Below, piece by piece: positions 21,137 to 33,600 of a DNA stretch of 64,000 nt. The stretch is from Galeopsis tetrahit. Taxonomy: Eukaryota; Streptophyta; Magnoliopsida; Lamiales; Lamiaceae. Below the pieces are notes generated by a model. The model was not told the DNA's origin and did not search any database. It saw only the letters and a list, made by a program, of their open reading frames with translations. The first letter of the stretch is position 1, and each line of letters begins with the position of its first letter. The position numbers and the translations under genes were made by a program. Location of the stretch: the NCBI GenBank assembly GCA_963675135.1, contig OY776120.1, positions 56,912,063-56,976,062 of the forward strand, in the 5' to 3' direction.

Positions 21137-21823
21137 GCCCAATGGAGTTCAACAACCAAGGGGGAACAAGAATTTTTCTTCAGCAGACTTGGGCAAAGAC
21201 TACCGAATCTCAGCAGAAATGACCCAAAGGTGTTCAGAGAAGTTGTGCAGATCAATTCATTGGTCTGGGCCCACTTCAGGAGATTTGGGTCAGGACACTT
21301 GTCCATGTGGGGCCAGATAAGCTGAAATGGATATCAAACAAAATCTAGGTTTGATAAGCACCTATTTTGGGTAATCATTGCCTATTTTGATAGCTGTCAC
21401 ATTCCTCTTAAAGCCATCACCTTTACAAATATTTAATTTGTCCCCTACCCGAAAAGTCACTTTCGAAGCATTTAATGCAAAGATTCAACTCTTGTTTGCA
21501 TTAAACAATTCTAGCCCACAATCTACCTTGATAACTCCCCAGACATAATAAGCCTTAACTTTACATCCCACGTTTTGATAAAACAGTTTTAAAACCTTGA
21601 AATCAGATTTCAACCTTTGGATCATAAATTGGCCAACTCCACTGAATTAATCCTGGCCATCCAATGCTTGATTTCTCTTTTTGTAAACTGTTCAATTTCC
21701 TTAAGACTCACCAACTCATTGACATACATTCCTTTTGGAATATACTCTAAGTCTTAAGAAGCCCAAACCTTTCATTCTTCCCCACACATACTTTCAAACC
21801 CTAACCTAAATTCTCAAAACCTC
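21137..21823 (+). other. Spacer between pol and the envelope-like ORF of element D
   Basis: No gene. Just after pol there is a purine-rich stretch (AACCAAGGGGGAACAAGAA at about 21154-21172), the kind of PPT-like sequence found after pol in SIRE-type elements. The rest is AT-rich with no repeats noticed. Confidence 0.55.
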
Positions 21824-24026
21824 ATGCCTTCTTACAGTTCATCCATGCCACCCAGAATTAGACAAGATAAGCTTATTGACTTCTCAAATGAGAAGTTGGA
21901 CATTGATTTTGAGTATCTAAGTCACAAAAACAACCTAACCTTTGAACCTATCATCTCTTTTGAGAGTGAACTCCCAGAAGTAACCCACACTCTCAGATGG
22001 CTAATGAGAGCAGAGTTGCAGAAGTTTATGGAGAACAAGCCAAGTTCATACTTGGAGCAGTACATGGCTGAGTTCTTTGCCTTTCTAAAATGGAAAGGTA
22101 AGGCAACTAGAGGAGAAGTATCTACAAGATTGAATTATGTAGATGAAGGTGAAGAAGAGGAGAGCTCACACTCTGTCACATTCTCAGAAGATGACCTAGA
22201 AGGTGCCTTTGGATTGCCTTCAGAGGGAAGGAATCCAGAATCATATGAAGCCGGACATGAACAAGAAGTTGCACAAGATTGGCTCAAAGTTCTAGGTCCA
22301 TTATCCTCCACACAGCACAAGAACACTCTCTGCTAAAAGATTGGCTGAAAGATTTTCCCACTACTCCCAGATGCAGACCTTTGCCAAGCCTCTCCCTGCT
22401 AAAAAAATCATGTTCAGGAGACTTTCCAAGAAGTCTGAGAAGAGAAAAATGCGGGTGGCCAAACCTGCTGAAGAAGTGATAGAGAAGAAGCCCAAGATAA
22501 GCCTAGGACAAAGGCTAGGGTAGTGAAAACAAAGAAGATGACACAAATCCTATCAGAAGAGGAATCTGATACTTCAGCAGAGTTGGAGAAGGTTGTTGAA
22601 GAAGGAGTGAGTGTGCCATCAAACTCTGAGGAGCTAAGGGAAAAGTTCCCAATGACAGTTTTGAGAAAGAAGAAGGGTGAGAAGAAGCAATATACTTCTA
22701 AAAAGAGGGTCAGGGATGTTGTCCCAGAAGAAGAAGGTAATGGGAGCTCTAGGGCAAGTAAGAGAAGGGCCAAGCGTTATGAAAAGATGCAGAACTTGCA
22801 GGAGGAGAAGACATTAAGGATTGCTCTCAAAGAGAGTAGAGCTGAGAGTAGATCAAAATCCAAATCCAACTCCCCTGAAGCTAGAACTCCTGAGTCCAAG
22901 TTCCCTGAAGCCCATCATTCAGAGCCCAACTCTCCTGATACCCACACAACCCCCCAAAACCAACCTATCACCCCCTGAGATCTTACCAAGAGACATTCTC
23001 CAGAGGGAGCAGCTCAAAGAGGTCATATTGACATCTTAGTTGATATTGCAGTTGATGAATCAAGACTAGAATCCCCTCTATATTCATCCATGCTTCAATA
23101 TTCAAGATTCCTTGAAGCTGCATTGATAGAACACACTCCCCTAAGTAAACTCCCTTCAGGAACATTGCTCTCAAAAGCACCTGAATTACCCCTTGCTGAG
23201 CCCAATGTCCCTGAACCCACCCCTGAAGCCAATCCTACTAAAACTGTTGCCAACTCCCCTATAACCCAAAGTCCCCAGTCAGATGGAGATGAGGAGGAAT
23301 ATACTTTTGAAGGTATGCTCAGAGGGGTAGCCAGAGCAACAGTGGACAACTTGTACCCCAATATTGCTGAATTTCCAAGGCTGCAGAGGGATTTCCATGA
23401 TCTGAGAGCTTTAGTTGAAGTTAAAGACAAAACCATCATGGAAATTGCCCAGATTATTCATGACAAAGGTGCAAGTTGGTTGCAGATTGAGGAGAGCAGA
23501 TTTCTACACTTTGCAAATGTTCAGAAGACAAGATTCCTAACAGATGAGGCTGTCTTTGCAAAGCTGGTTGAAGACAAGATTGCTGAAGAAAATGATAGAA
23601 TTGCAAAGGGCATCAAATGCCCTGATAGTAGTTCTAATGATGACAGTGATGATCCCACAAATCCCAACCCTCCTGGTCCTCAAGAAAGCAAGGTTCACTA
23701 CCTTACCTATGCAAGAACCAAGGGCTATATCTCTTCAGAGGTGTTGAACAAAGATGGTAACACAACTAAAGATGCATCAGCCCATGATGGTTCAACTGAG
23801 TCTGAGGCACAACTAAGTGATGTTGAGGCTTCCCTATGTAAAGCTAGTTTGGTTAAAATCTCATCAGTGTCAGCAGAGTTGGACACTGACCAACTTTTAA
23901 CCATTCAGGATGACTCAATGGCCTTGGTATGCCCAACCACTATTATCTCCCAACAACTGCCTTCTATGAATCATGTTGAGGATGTAGAAGATGCAGGTTT
24001 AGGTGAAGGACCAATAAAAAGGTATG
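21824..24026 (+). pseudogene. Envelope-like third ORF of a SIRE/Maximus element (D), broken
   Basis: The frame from ATG 21824 (MPSYSSSMPPRIRQ) has the helical block TLRWLMRAELQKFM, then LEQYMAEFFAFLKW, and closes with GAFGLPSEG. This layout is known in the plant 'transposon protein/envelope-like' domain that follows pol in SIRE1-type elements. A frameshift near 22330 and a TAG near 22520 split the next part. This is Lys/Glu-rich with a Ser-Pro-Glu repeat tract (SPEARTPESKFPEAHHSEPN) at 22523-22978. After TGA 22976-22978 the frame resumes at 23090-24034 with FPRLQRDFHDLRALVEVKDK, a probable coiled coil. No clear signal peptide is seen. The envelope role is only a family label; function is unknown. 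The LINE cuts off its end. Confidence 0.65.
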
Positions 24027-24170
24027 GAATATAAAAGAAAAAAGAAGAAAACCTAAAACCATAAGCTCACAAGTCGAGCCAGAGGCCGGAGTGCCGTTAA
24101 AACCTTGCCTAGGAAAACCCTCCTTAGGGACAAAACCTAGGCGAAGGAAAAAGGTAAACTCCTCTAACAA

Positions 24171-25766
24171 TCAATGTTTGTAGAAGACGATATACAAATC
24201 TTTATACAAGAAAGAAAGTAAGAAATCTGGGGGATAGCCCCTCCAAATGTAGTTGATCTTCGTCTTGGCCACTGCGTCAGCCGCCTGGTTGGCCTCTCTA
24301 AAAGTGTGAGAATACCGAATCTGCATTTCTGTAGTAAGTGGATGAACCTGACTCCAGAGACCCTGCAGACGCCAAGGGACAGAAGGAGTAGAGCTCATCA
24401 AAGTGCTAACTGTCAGACTGGAGTCTGACTCGATCAATAAGAACCGCCACCTTTGGGCATGAGCATACTGAATAGCAATGAGTGTCGTTGCTAACTCTGC
24501 CTCAAAAGGAATACCCCAACCAACCTCTTGGGCAATAGCCGCAACAAAGAACCCCCTGAAGATCCTAAACACCGCCCCTGCATGCAAACTACCTGGAGAG
24601 GATGTTGCACTGCCGTGTGTGTTGATCTTGTACCAATCCAGATCCGGGGGGATCCATCTAACAGACGAACCCTGTCGAGTCGGCTTGTGCCTGCCCAAAA
24701 CACCAAGAGACCTGGCAATCAAGAGATCCCGAACTGAACCGTCAGCATAATCCTGAGAGATGCTATTGGCTTCCCTAATACTAGCAACGATCTGCGCCAT
24801 ACATCATCTGACAGAATGGGAGACCCCATCAAAGACCACCCTGTTCCGTAGAGCCCAAATAGCCCAAATTGTAGTGACAAATGCCGCTCTCCATAACTCC
24901 AAGGACTGCGGACCCAACCGAACTCGAGTAGCCTGGAGGAAGATATCAAGAAAGCTGATCCCCGTGTGGATCGTGACTCCAAAAAGTTGAGTCAGATGCT
25001 GAAGAACCTCCAGAGTGAATGGACAGTGAGCTAATAAGTGGTCTAAAGACTTAGAGTCTTTACGACAGAGTATACACATCGAAGGACCGTGAATCCCAAA
25101 TGAGACCAGCCAATCAGAAGTAGGGAGCTTGCCCCATATCGCCCTCAAAATAACCGAAGAACGACACATCAGAATGAAGGAACTCTAAATCCACGACGAC
25201 CAGCCAAGACGAGGGAGAGGAGATCTGAGCATGTCATAGGCCACTCGAGAGGTTAGCTCCCCCGAGGTGGTACCTTCCCAAATACGTTTGTCAGGGCCAT
25301 GAAGAACCCTAATCTGAAGGATGTCTATGACGATATATGTGATGTCCGTAACGAAGCACTCCTCAAAGTGCCAACAATCGTCATAGAAGAAGTCCCTAAC
25401 CGTGCTCTTCAATGTAGCAACAAACCAATCCGGGAGGCCAATCTTTTCAGAAATAGTGTATCCCAACCAGTTATCATGCCAGAAGCTGACTGTCGAACCC
25501 CTACCAATCAGCCATCTCGACCCATCAGAAAGCCTCGAAACGTGAGGACGAATACCCGGCCCAATAGATGAGATCCTCCCATGGGGACGCAATCTGCCAT
25601 CCGAGGTAAAGTGTCTCCTGTGAAGCAGAGCTGTATCTGGATATCTGTGCTGAAGAATGTCCCAACTCAACTTACAGAGAAAGGAGGCATTCTCCAATCT
25701 AATGGAGCGAACCCCATCCCTCCTTCTCCAAAGGGAGCACAAACCCTCTTCCACGAGACCGAACAA
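24171..25766 (-). pseudogene. LINE ORF2, C-terminal part: zf-RVT and RNase H
   Basis: After a frameshift near 25700 the protein runs through a linker (RHPYP-like block, then GRGSTVSFWHDNWLG, a usual segment between RT and zf-RVT). It then shows zf-RVT with CILCRKDSKSLDHLLAHC. In-frame stops at 25185-25187 and 24804-24806 break it. RNase H follows: INTHGSATSSPG, FEAELATTLIAI, LLIESDSSLTV and REANQAADAVAK. The first catalytic Asp is replaced by His (INTHGS for N-T-D-G). The protein ends at 24171. Plant L1 elements with such an RNase H are known. Confidence 0.85.
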
Positions 25767-27115
25767 GAACCACTCTTACGATTGACGTCTCCCTTCCAAA
25801 GAAAGTTGCGCATCGCAAATTCCACCTGGCGAAGTAGTGAAATAGGCCACTTGTAGACCATCATAGAGTGAACCATAGAACCCATGATAACCGAGTTAAT
25901 CAAACATCGTCTCCCTACCAAGGAAAGGGAGCTACCCTTCCAGCGACTAAATTTAGCAATAACATCGTCTGCCACAGGTTGTAAATGAGTCTTCCTGGGG
26001 CAACCACGAAAGATCGAAACTCCTAGGTAGGTGAAAGGAAGGGACCCTTCTACGATGCCTGTGACCCTGAGCATCCGACGACGAAGCCTTTGAGGAACAG
26101 CAAGCCCAAAGAAAGCCCTAGACTTCGGAGGATTATAGATCTGACCTAAAAGACGACCATACCCCTGTAAAACAGCATGTAGGTTCATGATGTCATCTGC
26201 ATAGAAGAGATAACGAGGTACATATCGGATGGGGCGAAGTCGGCCTCTATCGATCTCCCAATCAATCCATCTCCCAAGCGCCTCATCCGCAATACAAAAA
26301 AACAATGGAGATAGAGGATCTCCCTGACGAACACCCCAGGAGCAAGAGAAGTACCCCTTCGGCTCCCCATTGATGAGGACTGAAATCCTAGCTGAGTCTA
26401 GGACTCCTCTCACAATAGATATGAAAGCAGTACAAAAGCCCATCCTTGCCATGACAGCCTCCAGAAACCGCCAAGAGATGGTGTCAAACGCTTTGATCGT
26501 GTCAATCTTCAAAGCCATATGCCCGTGAACTCTCGGGTAGTCCAGAGTATTAATGGCGTCAGATGCAAGAGCGATGCAGGTGTGAATCCGCTTGCCCGGG
26601 ACGAAACCAAACTGATATGCAAAGAGACAAATACTAACAAAAGTGCCCAATCTCGAAGACAAAACTCTGGTCATGACCTTAAAGATGAAGTTACCCATCA
26701 CAATCGGACGAAACTCCTCCACTTTACGGGCCCCTTCCGTCTTGGGAACAAGCGTCATGAAACAGGAGTTCAAGCCAGGTGGTAAAAGTCTAAAAAGGAA
26801 GTAGTGTCTAACAGCATCAACCACCTCCTGGCCCACAATGTCCCAACATCCCTAATAAAAGCAGCCCCCAAAGCCATCCGGACCCGGAGCGCTCGAAGCA
26901 TCCATATCAAAGACAGCCCTTCGAACCTCTTCCGCTGAGGGAACACTCATAAGGAGACCATTATGGGCATCAGTCACAATGGTATCCATAAAGCTGTCCA
27001 GAATACTAGCATCGAAAGGAGACGACCGATCATCCGCAAACAACTGAGAATAGTAAGTAACCACATGGGAACTGATGGTGTCCAAGTCCGTAGTAAGGAT
27101 GTCTTCAATGAGCAA
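25667..27115 (-). pseudogene. LINE ORF2, reverse transcriptase
   Basis: The RT domain begins with VRRAVFDMDASSAPGPDGF, then FMTLVPKTEGARKVEEFRPI, MALKIDTIKAFDTISWRFLE, GVRQGDPLSPLFFC and the catalytic FYADDIMNLHA. All four core RT motifs are recognisable, and YADD is intact. A TAG at 26852-26854 sits in frame between GCFY and GCWDIVG. The first part reads 27115-26852 and the rest to 25667, where a frameshift leads to the downstream part. In an active LINE this enzyme copies the RNA at the nicked target. Confidence 0.88.
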
Positions 27116-28250
27116 AGATGTGATACCCCCTAGCTATCCTAGTCTGCTGATAAATGTGAAAGAATCTGGTGTTTCTATCTCCGTCAGTCAACCACTGTAA
27201 ACGATTCCTTTGAGTGTAGTATTCCTGTCTGGCCGTCAACAACCCATCAAGATCAACCTGGGCCTGAATCTCTTCTGCAAATGCGGCCTCAGAATCACCC
27301 TCCAACTCAATACGGTGCTGAATATCAGCCAGGCGACGAGTGGTACACTCGATCTGAGTGAAAACATTCCTAAACACAATCTTGTTCCAAATCTTCAATG
27401 CGGACTTGAGCCTCTTCAACTTCCACATAAAACAGACAATAGGGTTCTGGTGCATCAACGGTTGGGTCCATGAAGACTCTACAACTGATCTAAAGGAATC
27501 ATGCTGACACCACATACTGAGGAACCGAAATGGATGACGAACCTGAACCCAGTCTGATCTAATAGTAAGGAGCAGAGGGTGATGATCCGACTTATGTCTA
27601 GGAAGGGCAATAACCTCCACGCCTGCCCATAAATCCAGAAAATCCTGATTGGCTAACACTCTATCCAGCCTAGCAGCCGTATAACCCCTAGGAGCCCGGC
27701 GAATAGACCACGTGAATTGAGACCCAGCAGTATCTAAATCAATCAAACCCGACTGATCCATGAATTCCCTCAAATCAAGAGAAGCTCTAGGAGTAGCCAC
27801 AGAACCCGAACTTCTCTCATGCGTCCCTGTCACCACATTAAAATCACCCAAAATACAGAGACTAGAAGCAGTATAAGCTAAGACATCAGACCACAGCAAA
27901 CGACGAGTAATATAAGAATTACTAGCATGCGTAAAACCAAAAGACCAAGAACGAGTGGCATCCCTAGTCTCAATCATGACAATCTGATCTGAGCTATGAC
28001 AAACTATAGATGTAGGAACATGAATAAGCTTACAAAGAATCCAAATATTGGGAATCGATGCAACTCTATCGTTAACAGTAAACACAACCAAATTCAAAGA
28101 GTGCAACTAACGAGAGGAAGGGCTAGAAATCATAACCTTAGGCTCGTAGATGGCGACCCAGTTAGGGTTATGAGTGCGGCAAAGCTCATAAAGGGCATTC
28201 CTCGACCGAATATGCCTCACCCCACAAATGTTCCAAGACAACACTATCAT
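27105..28250 (-). pseudogene. LINE ORF2 start and apurinic-like endonuclease
   Basis: ORF2 starts at ATG 28250-28248 (MIVLSWNICGVR), which overlaps the ORF1 stop as ATGA. The endonuclease motifs follow in order: LSWNICG, YEPKV, LGDFNVV, RLDRVLAN and SDHHPLLL, all key residues of the EEP fold for nicking target DNA. One in-frame TAG at 28107-28109 separates the first 47 codons from the long frame 28106-27105. The frame is lost near 27110 shortly before RT. A conserved WLTDGDRNTRFFH segment links to RT. Confidence 0.87.
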
Positions 28251-30643
28251 CGATCACTCGTCGAGCCGTGCATCGGCGGCTGATAGTAAGAATCCTCCCC
28301 AGACCAGCGTCTGGTATACCTCAAAACACTCGATTGCTCCGTCAAACTGAAGTCCTCTACCATAAAAGGCTCCTTAGCCGTATCCCTGAGGGAGCCATAA
28401 GTCGGGGCACTCCATCCCCTGATAGGACGTCGAAGCGGCAGTGCTATGGGTCTAGCATATCTACTGCGGACATGCTCCAAGATGGAAGAGACCAAAGGAG
28501 GTGGCGCCATCTGAAAGTTGTTCAGTCTAATAGAACCAGAATCTAACTCGTCACCTTCATGCTGCTCGGAATCAGGGTTGTCATCTGAAAGGGCCTCAAA
28601 AGTGTTCCCCAGAGGAACAAGAGCTGAGTTGGGGTCCTCCACATGTGCCCCATCAGTAGGCCTGGAACCCCTCTTAGACTTGCTCCGTCCCCGATGGGCT
28701 GATGCCCTTCGTTCACGTCGCTTGGCAGATTTCCTACAAACAGCGAGAGAATAGCCCACGATCTTGCAAAAGGTGCAAAATTCAGGAAGAGTCTCAAAAT
28801 GGACCTGAGCGAAATACCTGTGACCATCTAGCTGAAATGGAATTCCATCTGGGGGGACGGTAAGCATATCCACCTTTACTAATAGTCTGGCATAGTGGCC
28901 CATCGTGCCCTCTAAGGTACACTCATCAATCTTCACAAGAGTACCTAACACAGATACCAATGCCTCCAAAATCAAAGGATCCCAGAACACAATTGGGAGA
29001 TCTGAAAGACGAACCCAGACCTGGGCCAGCGAAGACCTAAAAGTGTTCGGATTGAAATGAGGAGACCATGTCATAAGATGAATGACCCCTGGCCTTAACT
29101 GCCAAGATCGGGTCTCGAATATCCGGTCCTTATCCTCTGTAATGTGAAAGCTGATATTGAAAAAACCCTTGCCCAAAGAAACAACCTTGAGGTCCGTAAT
29201 CTGCCATAAGGACTGAAATGTCTCGAGCAGGTGTGCATGATCATAAGGCCTCATAGATTCTGGATAAGGCCTCATAGTTATTCGCAAATTGGGAAGCCTG
29301 CTCTGAAATATGCCCTTATCAACATTGACTACAAGGACATCTCCATCTAACACTGGCCTCATAGATTCTGGCAAGCTGTCACTAGGCCGTGAGGGCCCCT
29401 GTTTTTTGCTGGCTACGAGACACCCGTGGGGGTGCGTACCTGCGAAGGAATATAAGACGAAGCAGTACCAGAAGTAGGGGAAAAAGCAGGGAATTCACTT
29501 TGATAAGTGGACGTACCCTGTATGCCGGAGGGATGATAGTGACCACCCCGTCCGGCGTTGGTGGCGCCAATCTTCCTAGGGGCAGAAGCATGATCAAGCA
29601 TAGGAGCCTTTCCTCGAGATTTATCCCTAGGATCTCTCGTGCGTGCAAGTGCAGGTGCATGTGCATGTACATCATGTACGACAGCCTGCAGAGAAATGGA
29701 GGAAGGAGCAAATCCAATTGAAGAAGTGACAATTTCAGAATCAGAAACATATGACGTACCCAATTTGCCGGAAAGACGAAAGGAGTCGTCGTCTCCAGCC
29801 GAGATATCGCCAAGCTGCCTCGTTGCAGCAACAAGGGGTGGTGTATCCACTAGAGAGATAGTCGGCATTGAACAATAGACATCAACGCCCGATGGGCCGA
29901 AAACGAGAGGGTGCTCAACGTTCCCGGCAAAATGTGCGCCAATCCGCAATGCGGCGGAAGCATCGATCGTACTAGGTAGCGGCCCATGGGTATACACCCC
30001 AGCTAGGTGAACTGAGTAAGACTGGGGGTCAGAATCTGGGGGGTGTATTAACTGAAACTGTGGGTGAGAGTCTGGAGGTGCATTAAGTGAAAATGTGGGT
30101 GCACCTCTGAGCTACCAGGCCCAAAGTAGGGAAACACAAGCCCAGTGTGAGGGAGCCCTAGCTCAGCGATCGCCGTCGTTGCCTGAAGATTTACCGGAGC
30201 CGCGCTAGAGCCTGGATAAGGCGACGACAACACCATGGGAGGAGGCACCGGAAAATATTGTTCGACGGAGTTCAGATTTCCGGCGAGGGAGGAGGGCGGC
30301 GCCGTCATAGTCAGCGTACCTAAGATTCGATGCAAGGAGATATCGATTTGTGCAGAAATCATGGTGGAGAAGAAGCCCACAAGGTCGGGGTCGGTGATTA
30401 GATCGTGGGCGGCCGGCGCTTCGACGCGAACTTGTGGCATGGTGTCGCGATGGAGAAGACTTGCGGTGAAAGCAGGGGGCGGACCCTGGCCAGAGAAGCG
30501 AATGACCATGGATGTCTTGGTGGCTTCTTTGTGCAGCGGGTTTGTGTTGATTGGGGCAAAATCGTGCGGTGCTGCGAACAGACCATGGCCGGCGATAGAG
30601 GAACCAGAGGAGGCGACTAGCTGGGCAGCGGAATCAGAGGAGG
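28247..30643 (-). pseudogene. LINE ORF1 (DUF4283 and zinc knuckle), 5'-truncated
   Basis: The frame is already open where the element begins at 30643 and continues through 30509-30048 and 29997-29413 after frameshifts, as a Ser/Pro/Ala-rich region. The last part, 29374-28247, holds DUF4283 (FFNISFHITEDKDRIFE, then RPGVIHLMTWSPHFNPN, QVWVRLSDLPIVFWDP) and a zinc knuckle CTFCKIVGYSLAVC in which the usual His is Tyr. A basic RRERRASAHRGRSKSKRGSR stretch follows. Near 29250-29365 the words CCTCATAGATTCTGG are repeated, giving doubled ESMRP in the protein. ORF1 normally binds LINE RNA. At least two frameshifts are present. Confidence 0.8.
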
Positions 30644-33600
30644 TATGCTCACTCTAATGTGAAAATGCACTTTCTAAGTTTCTCTCATTCTCTACTTTTC
30701 AAAAGTCTCCAGAGTTGCAAAGAATTAACCATTACCAATACATATTTGTTCTAGAGTTGTTGTTTTGTCCAACACGTTGATAGTGAAATTAAGATTCGAT
30801 AAATACGAAGATTTAGGCAAGAAAACATTATGTTGTCTTTCATTATCACAAAATCACACTCGTTAGTGAGATTTTATGCTCACACTAATGTGAAAACGCA
30901 CTTTCTTTGTTTCTCTCATTCTCTACTTTTCAAAAGTGTCAAGAGTTACAAAGAGTTAACCATTACTAATACATCTTTGTTCTAAAGTTGTTGTTTTGTC
31001 CAACACGTTGATAGTGAAATTAAGATACGATAAATACGAAAATTTTGCCAAAAAAAACATTATGTTGTCTTTAATTATCAAAACATCACACTCGTTAGTG
31101 AGACTTTATGCTCACTCTAATGTGAAAACGCACTTTCTTCGATTCTCTCATTCTCCACTTTTCAAAAGTGTCAAGAGTTGCAAAGAGTTAACCATTACCA
31201 ATACATCTTTGTTCTAAAGTTGTTGTATTGTCCAACACGTTGATAGTGAAATTAAGATTCGATAAATACGAAGATTTTGCCAAAAAAAACATTATGTTGT
31301 CTTTAATTATCAAAACATCACACTCGTCAGTGAGACTTTATGCTCACTCTAATGTGAAAAAACACTTTCTTCGATTCTCTCCTTCTCCACTTTTCAAAAG
31401 TGTCAAGAGTTGCAAAGAGTTAACCATTACCAATACATCTTTGTTCTAAAGTTGTTGTATTGTTCGACACGTTGATAGTGAAATTAAGATTAGATAAATA
31501 CGGAGATTTAGGCAAGAAAACATTATGTTATCTTTAATTATCAAAAAATCACACTCGTTAGTAAGAGTTTATGCACACTTTAATGTAAAAACGCACTTTC
31601 TTCGATTCTCTCATTCTCTAATTTTCAAAAGTCTCCAGAGTTGCAAAGAGTTAACAATTACCAATACATCTTTGTTCTAAAGTTGTTGTTTTATCCAACA
31701 CGCTGATAGTGAAATTAAGATTCGTTCAATACGAAGATTTAGGAAAGAAATCACACTCGTTAGTGAGAGTTTATGCTCACTCTAATGTGAAAATGCACTT
31801 TCTCTGTTTCTCTCATTCTCTACTTTTCAAAAGTCTCTAGAGTTGCAAAGAGTTAACCATTACCAATACATATTTGTTCTAGAGTTTTTGTTTTGTCCAA
31901 CACGTTGATAGTGAAATTAAGATTCGATAAATACGAAAATTTTGCCAAAAAAAACATTATGTTGTCTTTAATTATCAAAACATCACACTCGTTAGTGAGA
32001 CTTTATGCTCACTCTAATGTGAAAACGCACTTTCTTCGATTCTCTCATTCTCCACTTTTCAAAAGTGTCAAGAGTTGCAAAGAGTTAACCATTACCAATA
32101 CATCTTTGTTCTAAAGTTGTTGTATTGTCCTACACGTTGATAGTGAAATTAAGATTCGATAAATACGGAGATTTAGGCAAGAAAACATTATGTTATCTTT
32201 AATTATCAAAAAATCACACTCGTTAGTAAGAGTTTATGCACACTCTAATGTAAAAACGCACTTTCTTCGATTCTCTCATTCTCTAATTTTCAAAAGTCTC
32301 CAGAGTTGCAAAGAGTTAACAATTACCAATACATCTTTGTTCTAAAGTTGTTGTTTTATCCAACACGCTGCTAGTGAAATTAAGATTCGTTAAATACGAA
32401 GATTTAGGAAAGAAATCACACTCGTTAGTGAGAGTTTATGCTCACTCTAATGTGAAAATGCACTTTCTCTGTTTCTCTCATTCTCTACTTTTCAAAAGTC
32501 TCCAGAGTTGCAAAGAGTTAACCATTACCAATACATATTTGTTCTAGAGTTGTTGTTTTGTCCAACACGTTGATAGTGAAATTAAGATTCGATAAATACG
32601 AAGATTTAGGCAAGAAAACATTATGTTGTCTTTCATTTTCATAAAATCACACTGGTTAGTGAGAGTTTATGCTCACAATAATGTGAAAATGCACTTTCTT
32701 CGTTTCTCTCATTCTCTACTTTTCAAAAGTGTCAAGAGTTGCAAAGAGTTAACCATTACCAATACATCTTTGTTCTAAAGTTGTTGTTTTGTCCAACAGG
32801 TTGATAGTGAAATTAAGATTCGATAAATACGGAGATTTAGGCAAGAAAACATTATGTTATCTTTAATTATCAAAAAATCACACTCGTTAGTAAGAGTTTA
32901 TGCACACTTTAATGTAAAAACGCACTTTCTTCGATTCTCTCATTCTCTAATTTTCAAAAGTCTCCAGAGTTGCAAAGAGTTAACAATTACCAATACATCT
33001 TTGTTCTAAAGTTGTTGTTTTATCCAACACGCTGATAGTGAAATTATGATTCGTTAAATACGAAGATTTAGGAAAGAAATCACACTCGTTAGTGAGAGTT
33101 TATGCTCACTCTAATGTGAAAATGCACTTTCTCTGTTTCTCTCATTCTCTACTTTTCAAAAGTCTCTAGAGTTGCAAAGAGTTAACCATTACCAATACAT
33201 ATTTGTTCTAGAGTTTTTGTTTTGTCCAACACGTTGATAGTGAAATTAAGATTCGATAAATACGAAAATTTTGCCAAAAAAACATTATGTTGTCTTTAAT
33301 TATCAAAACATCACACTCGTTAGTGAGACTTTATGCTCACTCTAATGTGAAAGCACACTTTCTTCGATTCTATCATTCTCCACTTTTCAAAAGTGTCAAG
33401 AGTTGCAAAGAGTTAACTATTACCAATACATCTTTGTTCTAAAGTTGTTGTATTGTCCAACACGTTGATAGTGAAATTAAGATTCGATAAATACGGAGAT
33501 TTAGGCAAGAAAATATTATGTTATCTTTAATTATCAAAAAATCACACTCGTTAGTAAGAGTTTATGCACACTCTAATGTAAAAACGCACTTTCTTCGATT

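Larger units (their letters stand above)
24027..30643 (-). mobile_element. L1-type LINE with C-terminal RNase H, 5'-truncated and decayed
   Basis: Minus-strand order is ORF1 (DUF4283 with zinc knuckle), ORF2 endonuclease, RT, zf-RVT and RNase H, then a 3' UTR of about 140 bp with the plant LINE wording GTTTTGTCCC and GGGTTTTCCTAGG (reverse of about 24100-24140). The 5' end lies inside the ORF1 reading frame, which is still open where the satellite starts at 30644, so the copy is 5'-truncated. The 3' end near 24027-24060 has no simple poly(A) tail. GGTATG occurs at both edges (24021-24026 and 30642-30647) and may be a short target duplication; I hold that loosely. Confidence 0.88.

Noticed and set aside
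22414..22773. Minus-strand 119-codon hydrophobic Ser/Leu/Phe-rich frame
   Set aside because: It is the antisense of the Lys/Glu-rich envelope-like ORF; the hydrophobic look comes from reversing Glu/Lys codons.
29389..29878. Plus-strand Arg-rich frames opposite LINE ORF1
   Set aside because: Antisense shadows of the Ser/Pro/Ala-rich ORF1, with no homology or start context.
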